Part shown: positions 11,878 through 22,864 of the stretch, piece by piece
How the letters are laid out: each line of letters begins with the position of its first letter
Position numbering within the stretch: position 1 is the first letter of the stretch
Origin: Eonycteris spelaea
Lineage: Eukaryota; Chordata; Mammalia; Chiroptera; Pteropodidae
NCBI GenBank assembly: GCA_003508835.1
Contig: PUFA01000062.1
Coordinates: 3,448,001-3,512,000, forward strand
DNA length: 64,000 nucleotides
Direction: 5' to 3'
Notes under the pieces: model-generated
What the model was told of the DNA's origin: nothing
The model's input: only the letters and a program-made list of their open reading frames with translations
Database searches by the model: none
Translations under genes and position numbers: made by a program

Positions 11878-12934
11878 AATACAAAAGAAACAGAAAAGAA
11901 TGGTTTTATTTGTTTGTGTAATTACACATGGGATGATAAAATATTTCAGTGAGTGGTACTGTTCAGCTGAGGTGAAATATTTAGATTTAATACATGGAAA
12001 ATTTCCTAAGGTATGCCTGTAAAAAATAACAAAAATGTTTTTAAAATGTCAAGAGAGTTCTATCATATATTGCTTTAAACCTATTTATGAATGTGCAAAG
12101 TTTTCTATTAACCTTTGCTTCTTGCTTTTGATGCTTTTTACAGATACTTACCCATTATTAGATAATTTTATAAAAGAGTTTTGTGTCTGTTGATTCCTTA
12201 GCAGCAGTGGTATTTATTTTTCTTCCTACAGTAGAGTACAATATATCTTTAGAACTTGTTAATCATTTCTTCTCCTGGATAACATTAATGGCTGATGAGT
12301 ATCTAAAGATTAGAAATCCATAAGAAAAATAGAAACATTATTTTACAAAAAACTTTTCTTTTACAGATATTAACATATATTAATAATAGCATTATTAAAC
12401 AGAATTTCTGTACAAATCATTGTCTTTGGAGCTACAGGAAATATAAATACGAACAATAATGAGCTTTATCTAGTTGAGTGATGTGACAGTTAACTAACTG
12501 GTTAAGGACAACTCCCATCTCCTACACATTTAAAGGATGATTTGTGAGATTTAAGCAGGAACAGCTTTAGTATCTTTTATTTGTCTGCATATTTTAGCAT
12601 GACTCAAACAGAAACTCCCATGTGTGCCAGAATATTTTTCAAAAGCTTTTATGTGATAAATGGCAAAAGAAAGGCACAAAGTTGGTGGGAACTCAGAGAA
12701 TTCCAAGATCACATCTGGTTGATGGTGGAGAGACTCAGAAACACTTCATGGGCCAGACTCAGAGCTCCAGACTTCCATATGTTACCTTCTTGATATCTTC
12801 CAGTGGATGTTAATTAGGAATTTCTAATTTATCTCTACAGTGGGAGCCTTGGAATTTTCTCCTATATACTCAGTTTTTCACTTCAGGGTAAATGGTACCA
12901 GCATCTTCCTAGCTGTTCAAGACCCAAACTTAGG
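11878..12934. other. Non-coding stretch, nothing recognised
   Basis: Two overlapping plus-strand frames (12581-12813) occupy slightly more GC-rich DNA but show no domain and no conserved reading frame. No repeat family was matched. Confidence 0.45.
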
Positions 12935-13420
12935 AGGTATCATTTTTATCATTCTTCCTCCCTACCTCTCCCCACCACTCTTGCTCCAGCATCACCCATC
13001 TAATAATTCTGGACCACCAGTTCTCATCGCTGCTACCACCCCATCCAACTAACATCATCTCACTTCCAGACCTCAAACAGCCATTCTCCTGTTTAAGACT
13101 TTTCTCTTAGAATGCCTTTGTTTGGGCTGTTTGCACAGAAAATCTCTTCTTATCATTCAGATTTCAGCCAAACACCATCTTACCAGAGAAGTCTCTTCCT
13201 CATTTTCTCCCTCCCTCTTACCCTCTTCTATATTTATATTTATAGCATTGCCTGAAATTTTTACTTATCTTATTTAACTCACCTAGTCTTTGACACCAGA
13301 ATATACTCTCTATTGAAGGTGAAGAACTTGCCTGTCTTTTTTACCACTGTGTGCTTAGTGTCTACCAAGTGTTGGGTATATAAAAGGTGCTCAGTAAATA
13401 ATTTTTGATTGATAAAATAC
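12935..13420 (+). mobile_element. LINE-2 3' end, plus strand
   Basis: A pyrimidine-rich stretch is followed by the L2 3' end order: 'aatgcctttgtttgggctgttt' near 13112, 'cagatttcagccaaacaccatctt' near 13160, 'agagaagtctcttcctc' near 13185, then 'gaacttgcctgtctttttt' and the terminal 'tgctcagtaaataatttttgattga' (13388 on). The 3' terminal repeat area is present, so this is a 5'-truncated insertion. Confidence 0.75.
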
Positions 13421-13714
13421 ATATACATGTGTTTGAGGTTATGGTACTTTTAGGGTAAAGACAGAACACAGATGATATCATGAATATATATGAAAAGAGT
13501 GATTTAGGTATGGGAAGCAGAACAACCCAATTTTTCTTGACTACAATTAAAATTCATGAAGTAGAGTAATAAGAAACTAAGCAGGAGTGGAAGGTCAGGA
13601 CAGCTTGTTGAGTCTTTCATGCCAGGGAATGTAGCTTTCACATAAATTGCACATCGATAGGGGGATTTTTAGATCTCTTCATTTCGTGAAATATATGAAG
13701 AGGCCATAGGTATA

Positions 13715-13905
13715 ATGGCAAAACTGACCATCCAAAAATAAAGAATGCCTGGGTTTAAAACCCAGCTCTGCTGCCTCTGGCTGTGTGGCTTCTAAAGTTA
13801 CTTCACCATTCTATGCCTTATTTTCTTCGTATGTAAAATGAGGAAAATAAATTTAATATCTCAAAATTTTATAAAATTTAAATAAATTAATATATGAGGA
13901 ACTTA
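13715..13905 (+). mobile_element. MIR SINE, plus strand
   Basis: Clear MIR: 'gcctgggtttaaaacccagctctgctg' (13748 on, B-box region), 'ctggctgtgtggc' in the core, then 'cattctatgccttattttcttcgtatgtaaaatgagga' before an AT-rich end. One of the best-preserved MIRs in the window. Confidence 0.85.
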
Positions 13906-16088
13906 ATCTTTTATCTCATTTATATTAAATATTGTCTATTTTTATTTCACATTTAGCCACGGAAAAACAAAGGTTCATAAATTTTGCCTATACTGTCATA
14001 AAATATTCACAGCTACAGAATGAATAGTGAGGGGAAAAAATGAACCATGCCAGGTAAACTGTCTTCCTATTTTAAGACTAGCTGTAGAAAATAATCTTTT
14101 GGGTAAGCCTTATTGTTGTTGTAGTTTGATAAGTAACCAGTTTTTCCGTATTTTACTTTTGTCCTTCCCAGTACCCTTACAGAGGTGATACCTGTGATAG
14201 GACAAAGGGAAGGGAGGAACCTTCAGTAGGAAGGATCTCAAATTGTCCAGGCAAATTAGGAGACCAGAGATATCCACTGGAAGAGGCCTGAGTTTCACAG
14301 GAACAGGCCTGCTTTGGTACCATAACCATCATCAGTCACTGGCAAAGAATAGGCTGTGGGAAGTGTGGCCTCCAGGCTATCATGACAATGGATCTGGAGA
14401 CAGATCCAGCATCAGCGGCTGTCCACACAGTAGGACATATGCATCTAAGTGGTACACTTTTATGACTGCCACACAGGCTGAATAGACATCTCTGGAATTT
14501 TCTCCTGTCATTACAGTTTAACTACTTCTCTTGAGTAGGACAAAAAGTGGACTGGGGCTTGAGAATGAGTATAAAACTTTGTGTTATGTCAGAATCTGGG
14601 AGGTGAGAGTATGCACAGGGCTTTGCATGACCAATGGGACCCTATGTCTGTAAAGGAAGAGTAAGGAATAGCGTCCTAAGTGGCTGAGATTTTTTTCTAA
14701 CCAGGGACAAAGAGAGCGCTAATTAGAGTTCACGAAGAAGAGAGGTTGCTTCTTGGTGTGTTAGCATAGAACTGAGCCATGCAAGTTGTCAAACTACTGG
14801 CTGACAAGAGCAGAGAGAGCAGTACTTCTCATTAGAAGTGGCTTTGCTATGTCTCAAAGTACTATAATAACTTCTTCTTAACTTCCCTGGTACAGACAGC
14901 TCTTAGTGAAGGCTGTATAGGGTCAATCTATATGCAGCAAGGAGCATATAGAAACTTCCAGATCCATCCATGCAATATAACAGCTAAGGAAAGGCAAGTC
15001 AGGCCTGCTCTCTGCCTAACCACACTGTGCAACCATTATAACTTTGCTGCATGTTTCCAAACAGAAGAGGCAATTCACTTAGAAGAACACTTAAGGGTGT
15101 TGAGCATCCAAATAGAGAAAGGATAAGCAGAACCACTAGAGGAATATTAGAAGAAAGACCTTTGATTTTTCTGTGGTAACATTTAGTGTCAGAAAATACA
15201 CAGGTGACAATTTCAACAGCAATGATAGAAAAATAAAAGAATCTAAGACAATTCAAATGCAGCATTAGAAAAAAAGACCTTGAATTAAAATTAACAACTT
15301 TTTTTCTTTTTAAATTCTAAATTTCAATAGATAAATTCAGGGATGACCACTCTTGAACTTTATCTCTTAAATGATTGGGTTTTGCCATTGAAGCTTTTTT
15401 TCTTTTATCTATAATGACTTATGGCTACTGCAATTCCTAAATCTTTCATGTTTAAAAATATGCCTGTTGCTTTTTTACTTGAATAACTTCTTGGCTAGGA
15501 ATTACATTTTTGCATCACACTGGTCCACATTGTGCACTGGTTGCTCGTACTGCATATTTTTATGGAGAAATATGAGTATTGCTTGATTTTTCCACCCATG
15601 TAGGTTAATTGTTTTCTCTATCTGGATACTTGAACAATTTTTTCCTAATCCTCAAACTTTTATAGCTAAACTAGGACCGAAAATTTTGCCTCAAAAATTT
15701 AGTCTGCAAATTAATTTTTTCTTTATTTCAGATTTTTATAAACAATATCAAACACATCTTCTGGTCCATTTGTTGGGTATTCTACTTCATCCTGTTCATC
15801 TTGATCTTTCTTGTTTATTATCTTCTGTTTAGTTTCTTAAGATCTTGGTCTTGCCCATTCTGCATTTATGCTGATCATCTCAAGACTTTTATCTGTACCA
15901 ATTGACTTTTGAATCACATATATTTTGATCATTCTGCTTTTGATGTATTATTAATTCTCCAGTAAGGTGGTTCTGTTCTCAATTTGTTTTCTCAATATTA
16001 AATACCACTTTCTAGCCTATTCTGGATATTAACATTTGAACTCTGATATCTTATTTAATTCATGCTCTGATGGTATATTTTTACTATA
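13906..16088. other. Non-coding stretch, nothing recognised
   Basis: The part from 14160 to 14820 is more GC-rich and carries several short frames; it could be an old LTR or LINE 5' region, but I could not match it. From 15300 it is AT-rich. Confidence 0.45.
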
Positions 16089-16464
16089 AATGTCAGTCTA
16101 TTTGGGATGCTATCACAGTAATTCCACAGTCTGGGTGGCATTTAAATAATAGAAATTTATTTCCCATGATCCTGGAGGCTTAGAAGTCCAAAATCAAGTT
16201 CACAGTAGAACGGCGTCTGGTGAAAGCCCACTTCCTAGTTCATATATGGTCATCTTCTTGCTGCGTCCCCACCTAGTAGAAGCAAGAAAGGAAGATTTGG
16301 GGGGTCTCTTTTATAAGGGCACTAATCCAGTGCATGAGGGCTCTGTCCTTGTGACTTAATCACCTCTTGAAGACTCCATTTTCCAATACCATCACATTGA
16401 GGATTATGTTTCAACATAACATTTTTTTTTTTTAGGGGAGAACAAAAATATTCAGTCTACAGTA
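16089..16464 (-). mobile_element. Solo LTR of ERVL-MaLR type (MLT1-like), minus strand
   Basis: The plus strand reads as the reverse complement of an MLT1-type LTR with blocks in order: 'cacagtctgggtggcattta' (16121 on), 'ctggaggcttagaagtccaa', 'ggcgtctggtgaaagcccacttcc', 'cttgctgcgtccccacc', 'cttttataagggcactaatcc', 'gaccttaat'-like and 'taccatcacattgaggatta' near the end. Almost full length for this LTR class and without internal sequence, so a solo LTR left by recombination. A poly-T run interrupts the last 40 bases. MaLR elements are non-autonomous relatives of ERVL and long dead. Confidence 0.85.
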
Positions 16465-17165
16465 GTAAAAAGTTGTGAAGAATAATCTCCTGTTCACTGA
16501 ATTATATTTTCCTCTAGATTGGGTCCTTTATCTTTGAATGATTTGATCTTTGCCTTTTACTGAGAAGAAGCAGAAAATGTGGGGAACTGAAGGAGGGAAC
16601 TGCTGGAGAGAACAGCTGGAGCAAACAATAGAGCTGGCGCCTTCCTGACTGAAGCCTCTGGAGCTATATACTTAATTTAAAAAAATGTTATGAGGCCCAA
16701 GACTATCGGCCATGGGGATAAAATACAGCTTATATGGGAAGAAGAGTCAACACCATTACTTATATTTTTAAAAACTTTTCTGTTTCCTATCAGTTAAAAG
16801 AAGAAAATGTAAGAAAAAAATTACCCATGTTTTAGAGTTTATATTTAGGAATATTAATAAAATATCTCAAGGTCCATTAGCTCATCAACAAGGCTTTTGA
16901 GGATTTAAAATTGATATGTGTTTTATATTTCTGCTGTAGTCTAGAATCTTCTATTTTCTCACTTCATGAATTTTTTAAATATTTCATTTCTTTGATTCAT
17001 TGCTACTGAATTTTTTTTTAGCCTATTTTATTATTTTGTATTTCTTCAAGTCACTTAAGTATTTGGGGAGTGAAATTCATCAATTTATGCCAAAAAAAGA
17101 AAATTAAGTAATTAACTTTTATAAAGAGATTAAGTTATTTATACATCTGTATATAGTTACATATA
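16465..17165. other. AT-rich stretch, nothing recognised
   Basis: Lies between the MaLR LTR and the L1 remnant. Its right part may already belong to the L1 but is too diverged to claim. Confidence 0.45.
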
Positions 17166-17169
17166 GCTT

Positions 17170-18215
17170 GATTACCAAATATTTAGAAAAATTCAAATGG
17201 CAAAAGAACTCCTAAAATTATTCAATAATTTCATAAATAAAAATAAACACATATAGTACAATAGATTTTCTCTATACTATCAACAATTAACTAAAATGAG
17301 ATTATAATAATGCCATGAGTATTACTGATAAAAATTTAAAAGTCTTTTAAAATTAACCAGAAAACTATGAATAAAGACACAACATATTTTAAAGTAATAA
17401 CATAAGAACTGAACAAGTAAAAAGACAGACTATGTTATTGGATGGAAGGTAATATCATAAATAATTATTATTTCCATAGTTAATATATACATTACATGCA
17501 ATTGAATTAAGATACCAATGATTATTTTGTTGAGCTAATTAATATTAAGTTTAGAGAAGATGAGATATATGAGATCAGCTAAAAGTTATTTAAAAACTGA
17601 TATGCAACTTATTTTAAAGATATTGAAATATAGAGATACTACAATCACCACCAATATGGTACATGGCATAAAACAAATAAAATATAGATCAGTTGGAATA
17701 GAAGAAGAGTCAGTTTAGATTCTCATTGTATATAGAAAATTGTTATTCTGATTAAAGGTACTTTTTTCAATTATGTGGGAATAGTTTATTAAATTAATAG
17801 TGTCACCACAACTGGTTCTCTATCTGAAAGAAATAAAATGGAGAATCTGCCGCATATCATTGCAAAAAATAAATTCCTAATTAAAAATATATGTTTATAT
17901 AAAATATAAAAGAGGAAAATAAAGTGAATATTTTATATTATATATTGGTTCAAAAGATTTTTTTTAAACTGAGACAAGTGCTGTAGAAATGTGCAGAGAA
18001 ATATTTGTATACATTTCAAATTTGTAGAAAATCTAAAAAAATACACTATACATTGAAAAAACTCTGATGTATTAATTCTTAATAACTAGTTTGAAAAATT
18101 TACAGGTTGAAAATAAACAAACTCATAACCCTATAATAAAATGAGCAAAAAAGTAAGTTATAAATTGATGGCTAACAGATATGTGAAAATATGCCTGGTT
18201 TCAGAATAACCAAAT
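17170..18215 (+). pseudogene. Degraded LINE-1 ORF2 fragment, plus strand
   Basis: Blocks follow the order of L1 ORF2 from the late reverse-transcriptase region onward: an 'ataccaatgattattttgtt' block (17511 on), 'gatactacaatcaccaccaatatggtacatggca' (17634 on), 'atagatcagttggaatagaag' (17684 on), and 'aacaaactcataaccctataataaaatgagcaaa' through 'gatggctaacagatatgtgaaaatatgc' (18114-18195). It is A-rich, as L1 sense strands are. All frames are broken by stops and indels, and no 3'UTR or A-tail follows directly. An old, inactive copy; the left boundary is soft. Confidence 0.62.
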
Positions 18216-18733
18216 TCTTCTGATAAAGTTTCCTATGGTACCCATATTCTCAGCATTGTCCATAAAATAAGAACTAAGGTAATTTTGTTTCTGTTACTAC
18301 TTTGATACTTTGCTTGAGTAAAAATCCAAATGCTGGCATTGGATTTTTGTTTTTGTCTTTACAAATTCTCCCATTAATTAATTTTATGTTTTTATTAAAT
18401 ATTTTAAAATATAAAGAATGCATTTCTAACAATGCTCTTTATACCACATCAGAAGGTCATTATATACCTGGGTGACCAGTCATATCCTGGGTAAGATCCT
18501 TCTCTCTTATTTCATTGTATTCTGTTACTTTTTTCCTTATGAAATTTTACTTACCTATCCTACTTCTTCTCATAGATTTTATGTCACTTTTTTACCTAAT
18601 TAATAGAGTAATCCTAGGAAATCATTCAAAAACATTTTGAAGAAGGAAAACATATGTAAAACATATGTAGAACTCTCTCTATGGATCTGCTGCAGCATAA
18701 TTTGGTCTGAAAAATGCTCTTGGTGCTTTCCCT
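18216..18733. other. AT-rich stretch, nothing recognised
   Basis: May hold more L1-derived sequence but nothing can be aligned by eye. Confidence 0.45.
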
Positions 18734-18741
18734 TGCTAAAC

Positions 18742-18957
18742 CAGCAGTCCCTAACTTTTTTGGCACCAGGGACTGGTACTCCTATGAGAATCTAATGCCC
18801 AATGATCTGAGGTGGAGCTGAGGTGGTGATGCTAGTTCTGGGGAGCAGCTGCAAATACAGATGAAGCTTTGGGCTGCTCACTTCCTGCTGTGTGTCCCAG
18901 TTCCTAACAGGCCACGGACTGGTACCAGTCAGTGGCTCAGGGGATTAGGGACCCCTG
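18742..18957 (+). mobile_element. MER1-type hAT DNA transposon, internally deleted
   Basis: Terminal inverted repeats match well: the left end begins CAGCAGTCCCTAAC and the right end, reversed, begins CAGGGGTCCCTAAT. It is flanked by a perfect 8-bp target duplication TGCTAAAC (18734-18741 and 18958-18965), the size hAT transposases make. The first 36 bases are the MER1 left end ('ggcaccagggactggt'); the sequence then jumps to 'actcctatgagaatctaatgcc' and continues to the right end, so most of the interior is missing. It encodes no transposase and would have moved with a Charlie-type enzyme in trans. Most differences from the consensus I recall are CpG decay, so it is younger than the MIR and L2 copies here. 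Confidence 0.9.
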
Positions 18958-18965
18958 TGCTAAAC

Positions 18966-19810
18966 CACTGTCTGATGAAAGAGCCATGTGAGGTCCTCTG
19001 CGTGTGTCCCAATAATCTTCCAGTGAATAGTCGATTTATCGATGAAAGAAATGTTGAAGAACTCAGATTTTCTACTAGAAACAGTAATCTATGCTCTGTA
19101 CTAGCAATTTCTAAATATATATAATTTTTTTCTCTTAGCAACCCATTTTTATCACTATAGATAATCTTTAAAACTCAGTAGGAATTTCAAAAATATTTTC
19201 TTCATGGTGCATGATAAAAAATGATTTTAAGTAAATAAATATCTCTTATCAGTGTATTATTAAATATTTTATTATAGAGAATTTTAATTCAATTCTTAAT
19301 AGTATTTATAATATGAATCATGTTTTTATTTAACAAAAAAAAAATCAGTTAAACTTGCTTTAAGTAAATTATGTAAGTAAAATAAATTTGCCAAGTAATT
19401 AATTTAAAAATAAGCTCATATTTCACATTTTGTTTGAGAACAATTAAAATAAAGTTTAAGTTCACTTTACAGAATCAAAATAGAAAAAAATTGCTTACAT
19501 AAAAAATGTTAGTTTTTTCTTTAACAAAATAATTAAATTATTTTCATAATTTTTAGTTATTTATATTTCTAACTAAGGAGATAAAATATTTTAGGCTGTC
19601 ACTTTATTTGAAAGCTTTTCTTCATAAATGTAACATTGTTATGGGTATGCTGTATTATTTTTCATAAGTGAAAAGCCAAATTGGAATAATTATCACAATT
19701 TTTAAAACAGTGGGCTTATTTTACAATATAAACGAGGCATCTCGATATGCAGTATAAGACTACTGATTATAGGTAACTAGTGAAGATCACCTTAAAATGA
19801 ATTTGCAAGG
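18966..19810. other. Very AT-rich stretch, nothing recognised
   Basis: Long A/T runs with no matched repeat. An 87-codon plus-strand frame starting at 18861 lies largely in the MER1 element and is not a gene. Confidence 0.5.
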
Positions 19811-19814
19811 TCAT

Positions 19815-20030
19815 TACTTGGGCTCTGGGTAGTCATGGCCACAATTTTTCATTGATTCTTCTACAATTCTCAGTATCTTTGTAGGTAGGCAAGGCATCTG
19901 ACTAATTTTTGCCAGCGGGAGGATTCTCCAGTCTTTTCTCTTGCTATAGTGACTAAGAAGGCCACATCTCCAGATGATATAGCTATAAGGTGGTGACACC
20001 TCCATCATTTACATTATCCCGGTTTTGAGT
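19815..20030 (-). mobile_element. Possible LTR-type repeat fragment, minus strand
   Basis: Read on the minus strand, blocks such as 'ctcccgctggcaaaaattag' and 'tactgagaattgtagaagaa' recall old LTRs that carry 'ctgggaaatgtagtcttc'. The match is loose and the family unknown. The 64-codon minus-strand frame here is not a gene. Confidence 0.25.
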
Positions 20031-21795
20031 GACTATATTTAACAGAGTATTTGTGTCCTCCCCGTAATATTGTGATTTGTAATAAAAAAATCTATATGTA
20101 TTTGGTCTTTGTGCAGATTTCTGGCATAGCTCCAAGAACCATTAGAACTGCCTGTGATGAGAGCAATAAAGTTTGTCATTTGTCATATTAATAAGGTCAT
20201 TTTTGGACTAAGGATGAGAGTTTTCATTGCCATTTGTCAGTTTAGAAGACCCCTGGTTTTCGTTTGTTAATAAGAGCTACATGGGTGGGAGCAGGTACAA
20301 AGAAGGCAACTAATGCATTTTTTTTTTAACAGACCTTCACTTAAGCCTGATGGTCCAGCTGAAATTCTTATACATTTTCTTTTCATTATTTTTTTCTCAT
20401 TTTTTTTTTTTTTTAACTACCAAGGTGAATCCCTGGGCTTCTCCAAGATTCTTCTTGAAAGAATAACTTCTACTTCCCTGCAAGCCTCTCATTCAAGAGG
20501 TCTTGGTAGAAATTTCCTCCAGTCTATTTTGTTGTCTTTCAACTCAATTCCAAGTACTTTTCATTTTTTAGACATGTGTTAATATCTTAACTCACATCTA
20601 CTGACCAGGAATTTAATCTAGGGTTCATATTGAAAATACTTAAAACCCATATGGCATAGGGAATATGAGACAAGGAACTGATACCAGTATTAAACAACTG
20701 TGACAAAGTACTGAATGACAACCTTGGTTTACTCCTTTTTGTTCTATGTTGTTACTATTGTGAAGGGGTCTTGGGAGAGAGGAAGTGTGGTAAAGGTATG
20801 CCAATTTAGCTTTAGAATACTTTATATGTTCTTTTTCAGTCATTTGCTTCATATTTCCATTGTGTGAGCCAAAAAAAACAACACAAAGAGACAGGATTTA
20901 AAAACTAAGCTTCTGATCCTTGATCCTATTTTCACATTGGTCCTTTCTAAACTTTTTAATCCTATATATCTGATAGAAAAATATAATAATGACTTTAATG
21001 AAATTACATTAGACATGGCTAAAACTGAGGGAGGATATTACGTCAAAAGCTATATGTTGTAAAACTCATTTTTTCAGTAAACATGCATTCTAAGGGGAAA
21101 TAAGTAAATATGTTTCAGATTCATTTATATTTAAATAAATTACTCTCATTTAGAAATTTTTAAATGCTGCCTGCTCATGTTTATTTCCCCTCTTTGATTT
21201 TGTCCCTCATAAGAATTAGCAAATGTCTTCATACAAAAGACTCACATTCAGGAAGCATTTCTAAACATACACATTTAGGTTAAAGAACAAACAAAAGTAA
21301 TGTCTTTTTATCTTCATATTGTATTTTATCAAAATAGAATCAGTTTATAATTAGCATTTTATTGATTTTCTTCTTTCAACTTATATTCCTAGTATAAGGT
21401 TATATTCTTAAAAATATCAGATAATGCAGCTCACAAATTATTCAATTAATTGAGGAATGTAGTTTTAATATATTTGTTTTAGAATAAATTGATACTGTGT
21501 TGCCTTGTCCATAGTAGATGATACAATAGTTATACTAACCACTGAACTGAAGGAAAGGTAGTGATTCATTTGACTTTTGAAAACTTTATTCAATTAATGT
21601 CAAACATTCCTTGCTATTCCACATGCTACTGAGATGGCAAAGAAATCAGTGTATTGAGTATTTCCCTCAAAAATTAGTTTTATTAATCTGCTTTTAGCTT
21701 TCATGCCTTTGGCTTACTCTTTTACCTTTATGCTAAGGTTATTTTTGAAAACTGTGCTTATGTCATTACAGTGTATTTTTAATGAAGACATAGGA
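20031..21795. other. Non-coding stretch, nothing recognised
   Basis: Contains poly-T runs near 20318 and 20401. Unique-looking AT-rich DNA with no matched repeat. Confidence 0.5.
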
Positions 21796-21904
21796 GTATA
21801 TATATATATACATATATATGTATATATATAGGCTATATATATATATATATATATACACATTTACGCACACATGCACACACACATATCTGTGTAGATAGAT
21901 AGAT

Positions 21905-21945
<41 letters not shown>

Positions 21946-21953
21946 GTGATAGA
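21796..21953. repeat. (TA)n, CA-rich, then (GATA)n microsatellite
   Basis: Two TA blocks (21796-21830 and 21834-21855) contain self-complementary stretches. A short CA-rich link is followed by about 13 GATA units (21893-21953) with two TGATA interruptions. GATA arrays are typically highly length-variable. Confidence 0.95.
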
Positions 21954-22838
21954 TATAGTGTGGATAGTTGAGTTTTCTTAAAAATATTTCCTTTTTAACT
22001 TTATGGAACCTAACTAATGGAATTGACTAGCTTCCCACTTTGGAACGGCTATCAACAAACTCAGAGTTAAATTTGTTGGTTTTTTCCAGTAGGCATTTTA
22101 TATATTAATTTTATTCCTGGGTACATCTTAGTTATCTTTAGAATATTTTCTCTTTGCTCACACTTTCTCATTTAATTTTACTTATAGTGTAGTATTTAAA
22201 TAGGTTTTAATATTTTCAAGCTGCATAAAACCCTTTCTGGGCAAAGTGAACTAAATACTATTTTTATTAAAGGCTACTAGAGAAATAATTTCTCTTGCTG
22301 CTTATTGTTATAAAGATGAACTGGTTGGGAACTACTACATTAACAGCTGTAACTAGCATTTCTCTTTGCTACTTGTGGAGAGAAATGTTTTAATTTCAGG
22401 ACAGACATTCACTTGTCTGCATGGGTGGATAACAGTCCCCGAGACAAGAAGAATGTTTTCATGCACCAAAATATTAGAATGCACGGGCCAACTAAACATG
22501 AGTGACAGAGAAGACTTGCTGTGCTTCTAAAAGAGAGGAAAAATGAGGAGAGAGTAGAAGGAGAAAGAGAAGAATCAGAAAAATGGTGGAAGGCTCTATA
22601 CCCTGTGATAACACTTCACCGTGTGCCCCACTACAGTCTTCAATAATATTAAAAAGGATTGTTTTCTGTGCCCACTAACAAGGCGTGGGGGCGCTGGTTT
22701 TCATGGCAAGATTCATGCAACGACAGTCTTAATAGCTGGTGAGAATGAACAAGGAAGGCCAAGGGCAGGTGGAGCAGAGGACAATGGTCCTTTACTAATA
22801 ATCTGAAATCTGGTAAAGAGCTTAGAACATCAAAAATC
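21954..22838. other. Non-coding stretch, nothing recognised
   Basis: The part near 22560-22800 is more GC-rich and carries overlapping short frames on both strands; none has a recognisable product. Confidence 0.5.
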
Positions 22839-22864
22839 AAAAACAAACAAACAAACAAACCAAA
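22839..22864. repeat. (CAAA)n microsatellite
   Basis: About six CAAA units after an A-rich lead. It may be the tail of a decayed plus-strand retroposon; no body is recognisable to the left. Confidence 0.88.

Noticed and set aside
17170..18215. Active LINE-1
   Set aside because: Frames are broken throughout and the 5' part and 3'UTR are missing.
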